Source of the DNA: Chlorophyllum brunneum | Taxonomy: Eukaryota; Basidiomycota; Agaricomycetes; Agaricales; Agaricaceae | DNA: 64,000 nt | Assembly: GCA_963576785.1 (NCBI GenBank) | Contig: OY756139.1 | Coordinates: 1,612,001-1,676,000 of the forward strand | Direction: 5' to 3' | Notes under the pieces: model-generated | What the model saw: the letters and a program-made list of their open reading frames with translations, nothing else | What the model was told of the DNA's origin: nothing | Database searches by the model: none | Shown here: positions 1-11,959 of the stretch, piece by piece | Position numbering within the stretch: position 1 is the stretch's first letter | Layout: the number at the start of each line of letters is the position of its first letter | Translations under genes and position numbers: made by a program

Positions 1-1355
1 CCTGAAGATCGACATGACCCCAGCACCAAAACTAGCAGAAACAATCAAACAGGTCACTAAAATTTTGCAAAGCCCTGGCTGCAGGTTAGTTTGTGGGTCT
101 TATTGCGACATCGTGATTTGACCTTTTTTCTTCAGGAAGACCCCCGTTTTCGTCAAAAACACTGAGACTTCAATTGAGCTGGCGACATCCTTCGGGCATG
201 AGAGGTGAGCTATTCTCAACCCAAAATTTTCCTCTTTATACTCAGACTTTCCCGAGAATATGTCCAATATTTCAGATATCAAATGTGACAGGCGAAGGCC
301 TAGATCACGTAGGAGGCTCCCTGGAGCGGATATCACCGAACTAACCATGCTCTAACCACACAGCTACGAACCTTCCTTAATCTACTACCCTCCAGTGAGC
401 ACGATCCCACCAAGTTCGCGATTGACCAACCACTCGAGGTGAGTCGGGGCTCCTTTAGGGGATACGAAGTGGTTGAGAATATTACCAGATCTCTATCATC
501 GAGACATGGTCCGTCCCCTATGTGGGGACTGTGGTGAATGGCATTATAAACTCGGGTGCAATCAAGGCCGGAGACACCGTCCTCCTTGGACCAGATGCGA
601 ATGGTAATTATCGCGTGACGGCAGTCAAAAGTATGCATCGGAAACGGTGAGATACTTCTGAGGCCCTGCTCCCCAAGTCTATCTAAACCGGTTGCACAAG
701 CGCAATTGTGACTACAGCGGAAGCGGGGCAGTGTGTTTCTCTTGCACTGAAACGTGTTAAGCGAGCGGAAGTGCGGAAAGGGATGGTCTTGGTACCCAAG
801 ACGGATACACCGCCTCGAGGTAGCGCTTCATCTCACTGGAATTTCAAGTGACTTATACGTCCACCATCCATAGCTGTTTCACGATTTGAAGGCCAAGTCC
901 TCATTCTATAGTATGTCCAACTCTTGGATGGGTGCAGCCGGGCCCTAACTTTGCTTCATAGTCACAACACGACACTACAGCGCAATTACCAGGTATGTCG
1001 CACCTTTTCACTGAGGCGCATGACTCAGAAATGAACTATAGGCCATGTTGCACTGCGGAGTAAGTCTGGCCTTTACCTAAGCCAAGAGACTAACATCTCA
1101 GACGCGTATGTAGGCCGTACGGCAAACAGTTCGGATAGTCGGAATGGATCACCCCCAGGGTATCCTTCGTACGGGGGATCGCGCAAAGGTGCAATTCGAA
1201 TTCATATCACATCCAGAGTTCGTTAAGGAGGGTATGAAGCTATTGTTCCGCGAGGGAAAGACGAAGGTATGTCGCCGAACGTGCGCGTCTTTCATTATGC
1301 GCTGATATGGAATCCTTTATGACAGGGCCTCGGTGTCATCACAAAGTTATTGTAG
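1..1355 (+). CDS. GTPBP1-like translational GTPase, C-terminal part (5' end outside window)
   Basis: The window opens inside a spliced gene whose exons read as the C-terminal half of the GTPBP1/GTPBP2 family (EF-Tu-related GTPases linked to translation and mRNA surveillance). Exons at 1-84, 136-204, 257-308, 364-438 and 489-646 encode, in order, the family blocks CPIFQISNVTGEGLDH, TFLNLLPSSEHDP, SVPYVGTVVNG and VLLGPDANG. Later exons encode KRVKRAEVRKGMVLVPK, YQAMLHCGAVRQT and LRTGDRAKVQFEF, ending in GLGVITKLL and TAG at 1353-1355. These are the domain II and III barrels; the G domain lies upstream. All junctions are GT-AG and the introns are about 50-60 nt. The third exon uses the acceptor at 255-256, because the nearer AG at 244-245 breaks the frame. 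Family assignment is from remembered motif order, not a search. Confidence 0.85.
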
Positions 1356-1868
1356 GTGGCACCTGTTGGAGCGAACGGGGGAAAGTGGAGGATGGCTCTT
1401 GTACAATTTAATGCCTGTGGTGACAGCGTTTTCTTTTCGATAAGTCTGTGAGTAATAGTGTCAAGCTATATGTAGCACCAGAAGATTAGGCTCTCGATAA
1501 CCAGAATCGACAAGGGCGCAGATTTCTAAACACTCCAATTGACATGCACCACAAGAGGTTAGTTGATGCAACGAAGATGGCAGCCATTGAGAGATCAGGC
1601 AACTACAATCGACATGGCACAGAAATGGAGTGCGCAGCACGCCAAGGTTGGAGAGCCTATTTTTATTTTCGCTGTCACTCAAATTAATGGTGACGATCGT
1701 CAAGCGGTAGGGTTATTCTTAAAATAACTGAAGGGCTGACCGCGACTACTCGTCATTTCCCCTGAGGAACTCGCACACCTATGCCAGCCGGTCCCCATCA
1801 TTACAAAATCCTCTCCACTGCCTGCCTCCAACACTCCTCTCCTCTCCCGTTCACTACTAGTTCAATCT
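1356..1868. other. Intergenic: 3' flank of GTPBP1-like gene and promoter of KRE6/SKN1
   Basis: No supported gene. A pyrimidine-rich run at about 1800-1860 immediately precedes the next start codon, as is common for fungal core promoters. A short open frame on the minus strand at 1461-1703 has no recognisable content. Confidence 0.5.
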
Positions 1869-4473
1869 ATGTCAACACCTAACTCTTCCGAGTCATTGAT
1901 TTCGCCCAAGAGGAAAGACCGGTGGTCTACCTTGGTAAGTTCCGGTTTTGTCTGAAAGCATGCTACGACGCGCGTGCGTGTGATACCGATGCGATATAGT
2001 TTGTTAACACTGAATTTTCAAGCCGAGTTCCGACTCCTCGATATATCCTATTGGTGCTCGCTCGAGCTTTGCTAATCTATCCGGCCGGGTGTGTAACGAC
2101 CTTGTTCAGCAATGGACATGTGTTTACTATCTTCATTTTCATCCACAGTATTCTCTCTCCCATAATCCTCTTGATTGGGGACTGAACTTGTCTCCGAATT
2201 ATATCGAAGACGACGATGCGCTTCACATGCCAACGGAAAGACGGAAGCCGGTTCGGAACCTGGCCGTGTTCTCAAAGCGGGGTGTTAGAAACTGCGGGTG
2301 TCTCTTTGTTGTCGTTGTGGGAATACTCGTGTTATTGTAGGTCCTGAAACACCATTCCTGTGTTGGAGTCTGACATCCTTACCCGTAGTATTGGCTACCC
2401 TGTCATTACTGCTGTCCACCGCCGGCCATTCACCAAGAATGGAGCATACAACTTTGGTGGCATTAATTCTACAGGACAAGTGTGCCTTTCGAAATTCTGG
2501 TCATTTGTAAATCTAACGTGAAGCAAAGATACCTGCATTGCGAGGCAATTGGGGTCTGATTGATCACGACACCCCGAAGAAGGCATATACGATACCTTCA
2601 TGGAATGACGCTTCGAAAAAGATGCAGCTGGTATTTTCAGACGAATTCAACGTCGATGGACGAACATTTTATCCCGGAGATGATCCATACTGGGAGGCAG
2701 TTGACCTGCATTATTGGGTGGGTTCTATTTACCCGAACATTAAATGGTGCGGTGTTGATCATCAACGACAGCAAACGAACAACATAGAGTGGTACGACCC
2801 AGAGGCCATCACGACAAAGGGTGGCTCCCTGGTCATTACTCTCTCACAGAAGGAGACACACGACCTGCACTACCAAGGTGGTAAGTTCTGTCCGTCTACT
2901 CTGGAGCGAGTAGGGCTTCTAAATTTTGAACATAGGGCTCGTGTCGACGTGGTGCGTTCTTGTGTCATGATAGAATAAATATAGCTTATAGTTATATTCT
3001 ATCATTGGAATTGACTACACCAGGAATAAGTTTTGTTTTACCGGAGGATATATTGAGGCGAGCGTACAGCTTCCAGGTTTCAACAACATTCTTGGATTCT
3101 GGCCGGCGATATGGGCAATGGGAAACCTCGGTCGAGCGGGGTATGGTGCGTCACTGGAAGGAACCGTATGTCTTCTACCCCTGGCTGTCCCTCCCGTGCA
3201 GTGCTGACTGTGATCAAATGACCGACTTTTTAGTGGCCGTATACATATGATACCTGTGATGTGGGCACTGTTGTAAATCAGACAGTGAACGGACTTCCGG
3301 TTGAAGCAACGATCAACGGAGATCATAAACACGGTGGCGCGCTGTCGTATCTCCCTGGTCAGAAACTATCGCGGTGTACATGTCCTGGGGAGTCTCATCC
3401 TGGTCCAAAGCACTCTGATGGAACGTTTGTTGGGCGGTCCGCACCTGAGATTGACGTCTTCGAGGCGCAAGTGAGTAACGGGCGAATCTCGTGAGGGGAT
3501 ATACTTCTGAATTGGCTTGCGCCTGTGGCTGTCGGGATTAGATCAATCAAGATACGCTAATTGCTGATGTCTCGCAGTCTGCGCAATGGGCGGTGCGTCC
3601 AATAACCATGCCTTCCAAATACTGGGCTCCTGGTGTTGACGATTCTAATCGTGATGGGCTACAGCCGTTTAACCATGCATATATTTGGGACAACTCCTCA
3701 GCGAACATGATCATTACCGACCCTACCATCAGCAGTCAAAACAGTTTTGTTGGTAGCGCCACGCAACAAGCCACGTCTGTCACGACGAATACTAATCCCA
3801 ATTGTTACGAGCTCAATGGGGGATGTTATTCTGTGTATGGTTTTGAGGTGAGAGTTGTGTTACCGTCGCAGCTTGGTGTGGAATCGGTGACTGTTGGTAT
3901 TGGACCAGTACAAACCGGGCTTCGATGAGGGTGTAAGCAAGACTTTGCTTTGCTTTGCTAATCGCGACTGACGAGCTGCTGTTGCAGTATATCGCCTGGG
4001 TATCCAGCGGAACGGTTTCATGGACGCTGAGAGGACCTGGAGTGGGTCCAGACCCTCTTGTAGAAATCGGCGCTCGGCCTGTCCCTCAAGAACCCATGGT
4101 ATGAATTTTGCACTGGTCAACGATCTGTTTGGTAATGGGGGGCTATGATAGTATCTGATCATGAACTTGGGGATGTCAAGGAACTTTGGTCCAGTGGATC
4201 TGACCAATCTACCTTTCCCAGCCCATATGCGGGTGGACTATATACGGGTGTATCAGCCTGAAGACGGGATTAACATAGGGTGTAACCCAAAGGAATTTCC
4301 AACGGAGGACTACATCAACAAGTAAGTGTGGGAATTACAGCCTGGTGAGGGAATCCTCACAATGTTGTGGTCGCTTTAGGTACATTGGGGCGTACACGAA
4401 CCCAAATCTGACGACATGGGTAGACGATTACCAACAAGCGTGGCCAAAAAACTCGTTCCTTGGTCAATGTTGA
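1869..4473 (+). CDS. KRE6: KRE6/SKN1 family beta-1,6-glucan synthesis protein (GH16-like)
   Basis: Type II membrane protein of the Kre6/Skn1 family, needed for beta-1,6-glucan assembly in the cell wall. The start at 1869 (MSTPNSSES) leads a short cytoplasmic tail. The membrane segment at about 2290-2400 ([14 protein letters not shown], joined by splicing to FIGYPVIT) is followed by GGINSTGQV. The lumenal GH16-like domain carries [64 protein letters not shown], the putative catalytic stretch [10 protein letters not shown] at about 3450, [15 protein letters not shown] and [11 protein letters not shown]. It ends FLGQC and TGA at 4471-4473. There are about 12 exons with short GT-AG introns, and the frame is intact throughout, so the gene looks functional. 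Confidence 0.9.
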
Positions 4474-4669
4474 AGGTGGTTGCATTTGTTATTTGTTATC
4501 TCTATCTTGCTACTATGTACTCTTATTACACTTTTCATGTACTCCATAGATGGTTCCCATACGGACTGTTGTTTATGTTATTACCAGGGCGCAAGACTAA
4601 CAAATGGACCGCCGATTGATGGCCGAGTGTTGGCTGGGCAGGACGCGGCGTGGTCTGGTGTGAGTGCGG

Positions 4670-6329
4670 ATGGCCTCAGCCTCATACCAGCCCCTGCCCA
4701 CCCAAGACGCCCCAGAATCCCCAAAGCCACTCCGCCCACACAGGCCCTACCGCCACCTCCTCCTCGTTGCAGGCTGTCTCCTCGCCGCACTTGCAGGGTA
4801 CGGCCTCCTTCAGCACCACACGCCTCGTCCAGAACTCCAGCTCTCGAGCGTCATGTCGTACAGCACGGGCAAGTACAGTGTTGGATAGTGGGTCTGCTGC
4901 CTCCATTCGCTCCCACCCTCTCATTGACGCTTTATAGCTTCACTAATTGGTATTCATTTTGCTCACCGCGTATCCCGTTGCGCCCTGACTGTTTCCTAGG
5001 GGCATCTATGGCCGCAAATATCCGCCCTCTCTCATTCCCGTCAATGACCTCACGTACGTCCCGGTGTTCCCCAGCGTTAAGCGCTGAAGCTTGAACCCTC
5101 TCGTAGACACATCTTATATGCATTTGCCAACATCAAGCCAGACTCTGGCGAAGTCATTCTCTCTGATCTTTGGGCAGACAAAGACATCCATTACCCAGGT
5201 GATTCCTGGAACGACCCTGGCACCAACCTCTACGGCAACTTTAAAGCCATCTACAAGCTCAAGAAGGAACACAGACATCTCAAGGTGCTCTTGAGCATCG
5301 GTGGATGGACCTATTCTCCCTCCTTCCACCCAGTCGTCATCAACCCAGCCCTTCGTGCAAAATTTGTCCAGTCCTCTGTCCAGCTACTCGAAGATTACGG
5401 TTTGGATGGGCTAGATATTGACTACGAGTACCCTTCAAATGACGCTGAGGCTAGAGGATATGTTGAACTCCTGCGCGAGCTTCGCGTTGCCTTGGATATA
5501 CACGCAAGGGACAAAGGAGCCGACTACCACTTCCTCCTCACCGTAAGCTCCAGTACTCTATCCTCTTTCTCTAGCCTCGTCAATACCTTTCCATAGATTG
5601 CTGCACCCTGCGGACCCCAAAATTACAAGATGCTCCACATCGCCGAGATGGACAAAGTCCTCGACTTCTGGAACCTCATGGCGTATGATTTCTGTACGCA
5701 TCCATTTACCCCTCTCTCTGCTCGTCACCCCTTACGCTCTATCTCTCCACACAGCTGGCTCATGGGATAGCAAGGCTCATAACCAGGCCAACATTTACGG
5801 ACCTCCTATCAACGCCAATGACGCCGTCCATTTTTACCTCTCTCACGGTGTCCACCGCCCCAAATTGATCCTCGGTGTTCCCCTTTACGGACGTTCTTTT
5901 GCCAACGCCAATGGTCTTGGTGAACCTTATTCCGGCGTCGGCGGGGGAACCTGGGAGTCTGGTGTCTACGACTACCGTGTTCTACCTCTCCCAGGCTCCT
6001 TCATCTATCGAGACCAAAAGCTAGGTGCTAGCTGGACCTACAACCACGACACGAAAGAACTAGTCAGTTTTGACAGCGAGGAAGTGGCTAAGTGGAAAGG
6101 AGAGTATATCAAGAACGAGGGACTCGGTGGGAGTATGTTTTGGGAATTGAGTGGAGACAAGGGAACGCACAGGGAGGGTATGGAGGGCGGTCGTGGTAAA
6201 GACCCCCAACCTGGCAAGAGCCTGGTCAATATCGTCAAGGATTCAATGGGTGGACTTCATAACGGTGACAATTGGTTAAAGTACGAGAAGAGCAGGTTTG
6301 ATAATATGCGGCAGGGTATGCCTTCTTAA
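4670..6329 (+). CDS. GH18 chitinase with N-terminal membrane anchor
   Basis: Family 18 glycoside hydrolase hydrolysing chitin with retention. The start at 4670 (MASASYQPLP) precedes a hydrophobic anchor (LLLVAGCLLAALAGYGLL), so the enzyme is probably a type II membrane protein or cleaved secretory protein. After splicing the fold begins GYFTNWGIYGRKYPP. The catalytic motif is DGLDIDYE at about 5407-5430, with the acid/base Glu present, and later blocks are VLLSIGGWTYSP, LMAYDF, LILGVPLYGRSF and GSMFWELSGDK. The TNW of the first block comes from a 12-nt exon (4938-4949) between introns 4888-4937 and 4950-4999. A further intron lies near 5540-5595 and another near 5690-5750. The stop is TAA at 6327-6329. 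All key residues are intact. Confidence 0.9.
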
Positions 6330-6710
6330 TTATTTCTTCTCTTTTGAGAGTGGACATTATTCGAGTCTTATCCTTTAGAAAGAACGCACAAAGCTTCGTC
6401 TAGTATACAACTGCTTCGCAGCTCTATTCATAGCTTTCTCTCCCAAAAAACCGTTTGACGATGTAATTTCCCGTGACTGAGGACTTTCTCAATTGCCGCT
6501 TCCAACTTGAGAGATTTTCTCATAATGTGCTTCTTTCAATTGGTCCATAACCCAATCAGTCGTTGCTACCTTGCACATCATTGCTAGCATAAAAGTGCAT
6601 TCCGGAAGTATCAAAAAAAAAGAAAAAAGAAAGAAATATACACAAGGAGTGTCCTTTCTACAATCCTGGTTACGCACAACAGAAACAAGGTGGGCAGCGT
6701 TCGGGAAATT
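6330..6710. other. Convergent intergenic region
   Basis: It lies between the chitinase stop (+) and the stop of the next gene (-), so it holds two 3' ends. An A-rich tract sits at about 6613-6638. No gene or RNA was recognised. Confidence 0.5.
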
Positions 6711-7581
6711 TCAGTGGTCTCCAGAAATTGGGCGATAGGCGCGATTGCCAGCGGCCCATCTATGCCCACTGTCTGCGGAAAGACCAGTGGCGACAACACC
6801 AAGAGCAATGAGGATACTAAATGCCCACGCGAGTGTGTTCAGAATATATCCAGTGCCTATAATATAAAGCAGGCACTTAGCATCGACGGCATACCGGAGA
6901 AGGCGCGTCACTCACCTGGACGAGCTTGTTCGAATGCTTGGTTTGTATCATAGTTATGAGTGATGATCGCAAATGCGGTAAGCTGGCACAGAGCTACAAT
7001 CCAGTCAATGCTTTGGCCGTCGCAATCATGGCAAGAACACACCTTGGAAGAATACCAGCCAAGCCACAGCTCTCCAAATCCTCCTCCTTCTCGAATGCGT
7101 GGTCACACCAACCAGAATTGCCAAAAGAGATACCGCCCCAAACCCAATGGCAACCTGATCAATATACCCTGCACTCGTCCACTCTGCACAAAATGCCCTA
7201 TTCTCCTTGTCGCAGCCATCTCTTACGCTCATGGGGAAGTTTCGGCAGTCATAGGATCGGTAGGTGACCTCATCATTACCTCCCGGACCAGGCAGGCGTG
7301 TAACAGTGAGCTGGCAATGGCGGGTGAGGCCATATTCAAGGGTTACCCTTGTTCGAAGGATTTCCGAAGATCTGACCACAAGCCTGTAAAAGGTGGCCCG
7401 AATTCAGGTCCAGTAGAAAGGGAGGCGAGATAAAGAGAGGTGCATACCAGTCTACTCTCTTGGTTGAGATGATGTTCTGTTTGGAGATGAGAGAAATTGA
7501 TATGTGGATCCACGAGACACTCACAAGAGTAAGGACAGCGGCTACTAGAATGAAAGTAACTACATATGAGGTCTTCCGCAT
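6711..7581 (-). CDS. Four-helix membrane protein (Sur7/claudin-like topology), uncharacterised
   Basis: The start at 7581 (MRKTSYVVTFILVAAVLTLV) gives a first membrane helix. A spliced loop (DWLVVRSSEIL, RVTLEYGLTRHCQ) follows, then an extracellular stretch with paired cysteines (YRSYDCRNFP, DGCDKENRAFC). Three more helices come next: VAIGFGAVSLLAILVGV, then AVAWLVFF, then ILNTLAWAFSILIALGVVA. The tail is HRWAAGNRAYRPISG and the stop is TGA at 6711-6713. This is the topology of the fungal Sur7/claudin-like superfamily, and I recall similar uncharacterised basidiomycete proteins, but I cannot name an orthologue. There are about five exons. The acceptor leading to the WLVV block is the AG before position 7383. 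The gene lies tail-to-tail with the chitinase and downstream of PNS1 on the same strand. Confidence 0.75.
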
Positions 7582-7758
7582 TCTTGCTCTTCAAGACAGG
7601 TGCGCCCGACAGTGGAGGTAGTGCGCAGGCGTTGCGATGGCGAGCCACCTGCCAAGCTCCAGCATCAAGGCATGATGTCATCTCCGCCAAACAAACTCAT
7701 GTCCCACTTGCATTCCAACTGGCGACAAGATAACACTACACTATCACTACCAACAAGT

Positions 7759-10250
7759 TTACGATCTGCGTACTCCTTGCACAACATGCGGATAGTGACT
7801 CTCAATCAACTACAGCGCCCGTTTAGCAACACCAAGGCATGGGAACAGCATAATCGACGCACCCCAAATAGCTCAGGCGCCCTATATTGTAGGACTTGTG
7901 GGTCTTCACCCAATCCGACGAAACTACGGCAGATGATCAACGATAGAACCTGATGTATACGGAGGTGATGAACACACATGGTTGATACACCAGCTTCGAT
8001 AGCAGACGACATCGTGAGCGCTGTAGGAAGAAGCGCGGGATTTATCCACTGAATGAAAACCATGAAGCAGGTAGACGTACAGCACTGAAGACCTATCAAG
8101 AAAGAGAACAGAAGTAGTGGGGCAGTGTATTGTCCATCAGTGTTGTAAGATGGGGCCGTGACTAGAAGGACCGTTAATAGAAGACTTGAAAACTTGGGGC
8201 GAGGGATATTACGCTCTTACACCGAATATAGAGGTACGCAAATAGCGATGACAGCAAACCAATGGCATAGGCTCCCCATGTCAATGCTGAGCGAAGAGTT
8301 GATGCCTGTAGAGCCTCCAGACAGTGATTCCAACTTACTCATGTTAACTAGCGAATCATTGACGAGAGCGTCAATACCTAGTCGGTCAATTGGTCGGTGG
8401 ACAGGATTTTCATATAAGGATATATACGTACCCCGATCCTTAAACAGCCTCCATGTGTCCTTGGCAGCTGGGACATAGGATTTGCCGTATAACGCTTCAG
8501 AATATTAGATTTTTTAATCTGATGAAAGCGTCGATTTTCTTACCAATCTCAATGTAGGCATACCTAGGCAGCGCAAGTGTATCTGGTGAGTATGCTATCT
8601 AGCAGTGTGCGCAATCTTTATCCTACCGGTTGAAATATTCCACCAGATTTTCAACGCAGCCAATGAAGCAAGCAGCACAGCAAGCAAGACAAGCCTCCAC
8701 AGCTGTTCCCACCACTTAAGTCCAACATCAAGGTACAGCGAACATACTCACGGCTTCCGTCTTGGGCGGCGGCATTGCGAACTGCCTCAAAAATGAGTCG
8801 CAGCAGATCAAGAATAGTCACTATCAATGATCCAAATGCGATGGAACCTAGCGACAGAGTTGATACACGGCCGAATGCGGAAATGGTTGGATTGCGTGGC
8901 TGTTGAGAGGCTCCGTAAATCACCAGCATCAGCTAGAGGGGAGCCTGGACACGGTACCATTTCGCCTCCATAAGAACCTTTGGGTCCAAAGTAATACCAA
9001 CAGCCGTAGGGCCCTCCAGCAAGAGTAGCCAAAGAGACATTCCCAATGACTTGTGACGCCCAAAGGAACGCAAATGTTTCAAAAAAAATCAGTCCTGCAA
9101 CTTTGGCGGACGAGCAGCTCGTTCCGGGCTCGCTGCAAGCTTTCCAGATAACCGGGTCAGTATTTCATCGACTTTTTGGATGAAGCATAAGGCGCACTCG
9201 GGCTGTCTGGCGTCCACTTGGCATACCTAAAAGGCTGTCACTCTCATGGAACAAGGTGATGAAGCTTGGACGGACGTTGCAATTACGGTAAATGTGTACC
9301 AACTAGATCAGATAGATGACGTCATATACACTAATTCAAGTAATGGCAAAAGCGGATATCACTCACACACCGAATGCGGCCTGGACGAGTAAAGCAGTGA
9401 AAGCAACCGCATAAACACTTGGGTGATGCTTTGAGACGTCCATCACCACTTGCAGGAGTAACGCTGCAAGAGGGATGCGTGACTTAAAGCCCCAATACGC
9501 CAAAATCGAGAGTATGGCAATGACAGTGAAAATGATGGCACCGGCTGTGAATGACCCCATTTGTGAGAATTGATAAAAAGGTGTAAAAATAACTCACAGT
9601 AGTATCGCGTCACCCAATAATACACGCAAATGCCACTAGTGTGCCGCCAAGTTAGTCGATCCTGCCCAGAAGCAATACTAAAGCTGATGCGGGAGCTTAC
9701 ATGTTGAGTACGATGGACAGCACCAGGGTCACATGCATGAGGATCCTCGTGAATGCTCGAGCTAGTATGAGATAGATTGCTGACAGCAAGACGCCAGCCG
9801 CAGTGATCAACAAGAGGAGATACACAGCGCTCCTGTAGGTGGCTGAGCTTCATTGTTTGTTTACGAGGAGACCAGACGACACACCTATTCAAGGTGACCG
9901 CCGTACCCGTCTGGGCTCCTGGCTTGCCAAGTCCACCACCAAGACCTCCGTGCGAGATCCAGTCGTTCAGTACGACCCCCGAGAGAGCGGCAAAACCAAG
10001 TATCTAAAGAGTTTTCAAAACCCCCGAAAATTATAATACATGAATGTCATACCGTGGCGACAAAGAGGACAAGGAATATCGGATCATTTATTCTTTTCTT
10101 TGGTTTGAAGCGGCCTTCATCGTAAGGGCTCTTGACATCACTGCTGTACGGTTGAACGAGGGAATCATTCTGATTGTAGGGGGCAGGTGGGGGGTAAGGC
10201 TGGGCATAGTTGGGCGTGGGCGCTGGATAAGGAGTCCCCTGGTAGGACAT
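7759..10250 (-). CDS. PNS1: Pns1-type choline-transporter-like (CTL) membrane protein
   Basis: A polytopic plasma-membrane protein of the CTL/SLC44 family. The start at 10250 gives a Pro/Tyr/Gln-rich cytoplasmic tail (MSYQGTPYPAPTPNY). The first helix follows (NDPIFLVLFVAT, spliced to ILGFAALSGVVLNDWI), then a glycine-rich loop. Further helices include YLLLLITAAGVLLSAIYLI, AIIFTVIAILSILAYWGF, FFETFAFLWASQVIGNV and LATLAGGPYGCWYYFG, then FGRVSTLSLGSIAFGSLIV and SLIIGLQ-type helices near 8050. The last exon joins ELFG to LIESHYPHVVQGVRRS, with the stop at 7759-7761. About ten exons, all with workable GT-AG junctions. In yeast, loss of Pns1 has little phenotype and choline transport is unproven, so the substrate is uncertain. 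Confidence 0.88.
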
Positions 10251-10497
10251 TGTGAGTGTAGAACGAGAAAGGGGTGTGGATGGGCATGCTTGAGGTTGAG
10301 ATGCGGCCGAGGATCGGCTCCCGATTTGGGTTAGAGTGGATAACTCAACATGGAAACTCGGGCACAGCATTGATACATGGGCAACCAGGGATACACGACC
10401 ACAGTCAGGCAATTAAATGCGTAAAACCCACGAAACCGACAGAATTATGTAGAGAAATCAGGACGTTGAGTACTGTAGGCCATTTGAACATCCAGAA

Positions 10498-11852
10498 TCA
10501 TGAATACCGTGAGGGCTGTTTGAAACGAACGACGATAACGGTGACATTGTCAGTGGTGTGGTGAGAAAGAGCGTGCTTCAAGAGCTTGGCACTGGCCGCT
10601 TGAGCATCTTGAATTTCACGGACGAGATCAACGGCTGGCTGATCATTGATGACGTCCCAGAGCTATGAAATACAAGAGGATCAGCGTGGAGTCAGCGTTA
10701 GCAAGCAGGAATGACGCGTACCCCGTCGCAAGCTAAGATTAGAAATTCGTCCTCATTACACAGCTCTGTTTCCGTGGTATATGGTGCACCAACGACGAAC
10801 TCCTTCATCGACGAATCACCCAAACTTCTCGTCACAGCTAATACACCATTCACTCTTCCGCTCAAAACAAACCCACCGGCATCCATGATTCGCTTGGCTT
10901 CCTGTCGATCGGAACCCTTGTGGTCATATGTTAGGCGCACGGCCTTCCCATTCCGGCAGAGCACACCGCGGGCATCACCAGCGTTGGCGCAGTATAAAAC
11001 GCGTCTGGAAGTTGAGGGGGGTACGGTAACGGTAATTCCTTCTGCAGAGATTTTACGTGTCGTAGTAGCAGGTGAAGATGACCGAGGAGTTGAAGGAGAA
11101 GAGATCTTGCTGGAAGCAGAGCCACCAAGGTTTCTGAAGGCACCTCTGATCCGACTACGATGAGACTTTGGCTTTGGCTCCTTGCCGTCTTTGAGATCAC
11201 CATTAATCGGAAGGTTGTCGCCGCTGCCGCCCTTGGTGCTACCAACCTCATCGTTCTCGGATTCGGGTGAGTGAGTAGGGGGGGAAGTTGAGGCGTCGTT
11301 GATAAAAGACTGATGTCCGTCATCGTCTTCGATGCGGAGGAATGCGGTTACGGCGGTACAGCCTGAATGAATCTTCCCGTCTGACTCTTCGCACATCCGC
11401 GATAAACTGGCGTCTACGTTGTGGAAGGTGCGGTTGAGGATGTCGGGGATAGGGGTGTCTGGTGCACCATGGAGGGCATCTAGAAGATACTGGAGGGCTG
11501 TTTAGTGTCTAATTGCGGCTGCGTTGCTCTGGCATGTACCTCGTGAAAATGTTGGCCACACCAATCGGCGGCATGTTTGCCGGCGTGACCGTCGAACACA
11601 GCATAGAACCCTTGGCCCCTAATGGAGTCGAAATCGACGACGAAAGAGTGGGTGTCCTCCATGGTGCGGCGACTTCCCTTGTCCTCGGAAACACCCAGCG
11701 AGAAGGTGGGGTGGTTGGTCGAGAGGCGATTGAGGATCTGGACAGGAGGTGAGTAGAGATGGGGGAGCAAGAGGGAAGCATACGCCGTGGGTCTCGAGGT
11801 CTGCGGAGGTGATGAGCTCGGAGCGTGCATTGGGCGAGTCTGGGAAGGCCAT
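10498..11852 (-). CDS. PP2C-family Ser/Thr protein phosphatase
   Basis: Metal-dependent PPM phosphatase. The start at 11852 (MAFPDSPNARSELI) is followed by an intron. The catalytic core then carries SRRTMEDTHS and the metal-binding YAVFDGHAGKHAA block, then SGCTAVTAFLRI. An acidic Ser/Pro-rich insert of roughly 110 residues, with a basic cluster (KSHRSRIRGAFR), separates it from RRVLYCANAGDARGVL, LTYDHKG, VNGVLAVTRSLGD and FLILACDG. The final exon encodes LLKHALSHHTTDNVTVIVVRF and the stop at 10498-10500. The metal-ligand aspartates (DGHAG, ACDG, TDNVTV) are present. The long insert and basic patch are typical of yeast Ptc1/Ptc2-like variation but prevent a one-to-one assignment. It is transcribed divergently from the eIF5-mimic gene. 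Confidence 0.88.
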
Positions 11853-11959
11853 GGTGGTGGAAGACAGCAGGCGGGGGAGTGGGAGGGTGATTAGATAATG
11901 TGATTACGTGATGACGCGATAAGGGTTCTGGCTGGCGATGGAGGGTCGATAACCTGTGG
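11853..11959. promoter_or_regulatory. 107-bp bidirectional promoter (PP2C / eIF5-mimic)
   Basis: The two start codons (11852 on minus, 11960 on plus) face away from each other with only 107 bp between them, so both core promoters and both 5' leaders must share this DNA. It contains two similar ATTACGTGATGACGCGAT-like words (about 11902-11920) with CRE/ATF-like TGACG cores. Function is inferred from position. Confidence 0.55.

Noticed and set aside
1461..1703. Minus-strand frame between GTPBP1-like and KRE6
   Set aside because: Short, no motif, and lies in intergenic DNA.
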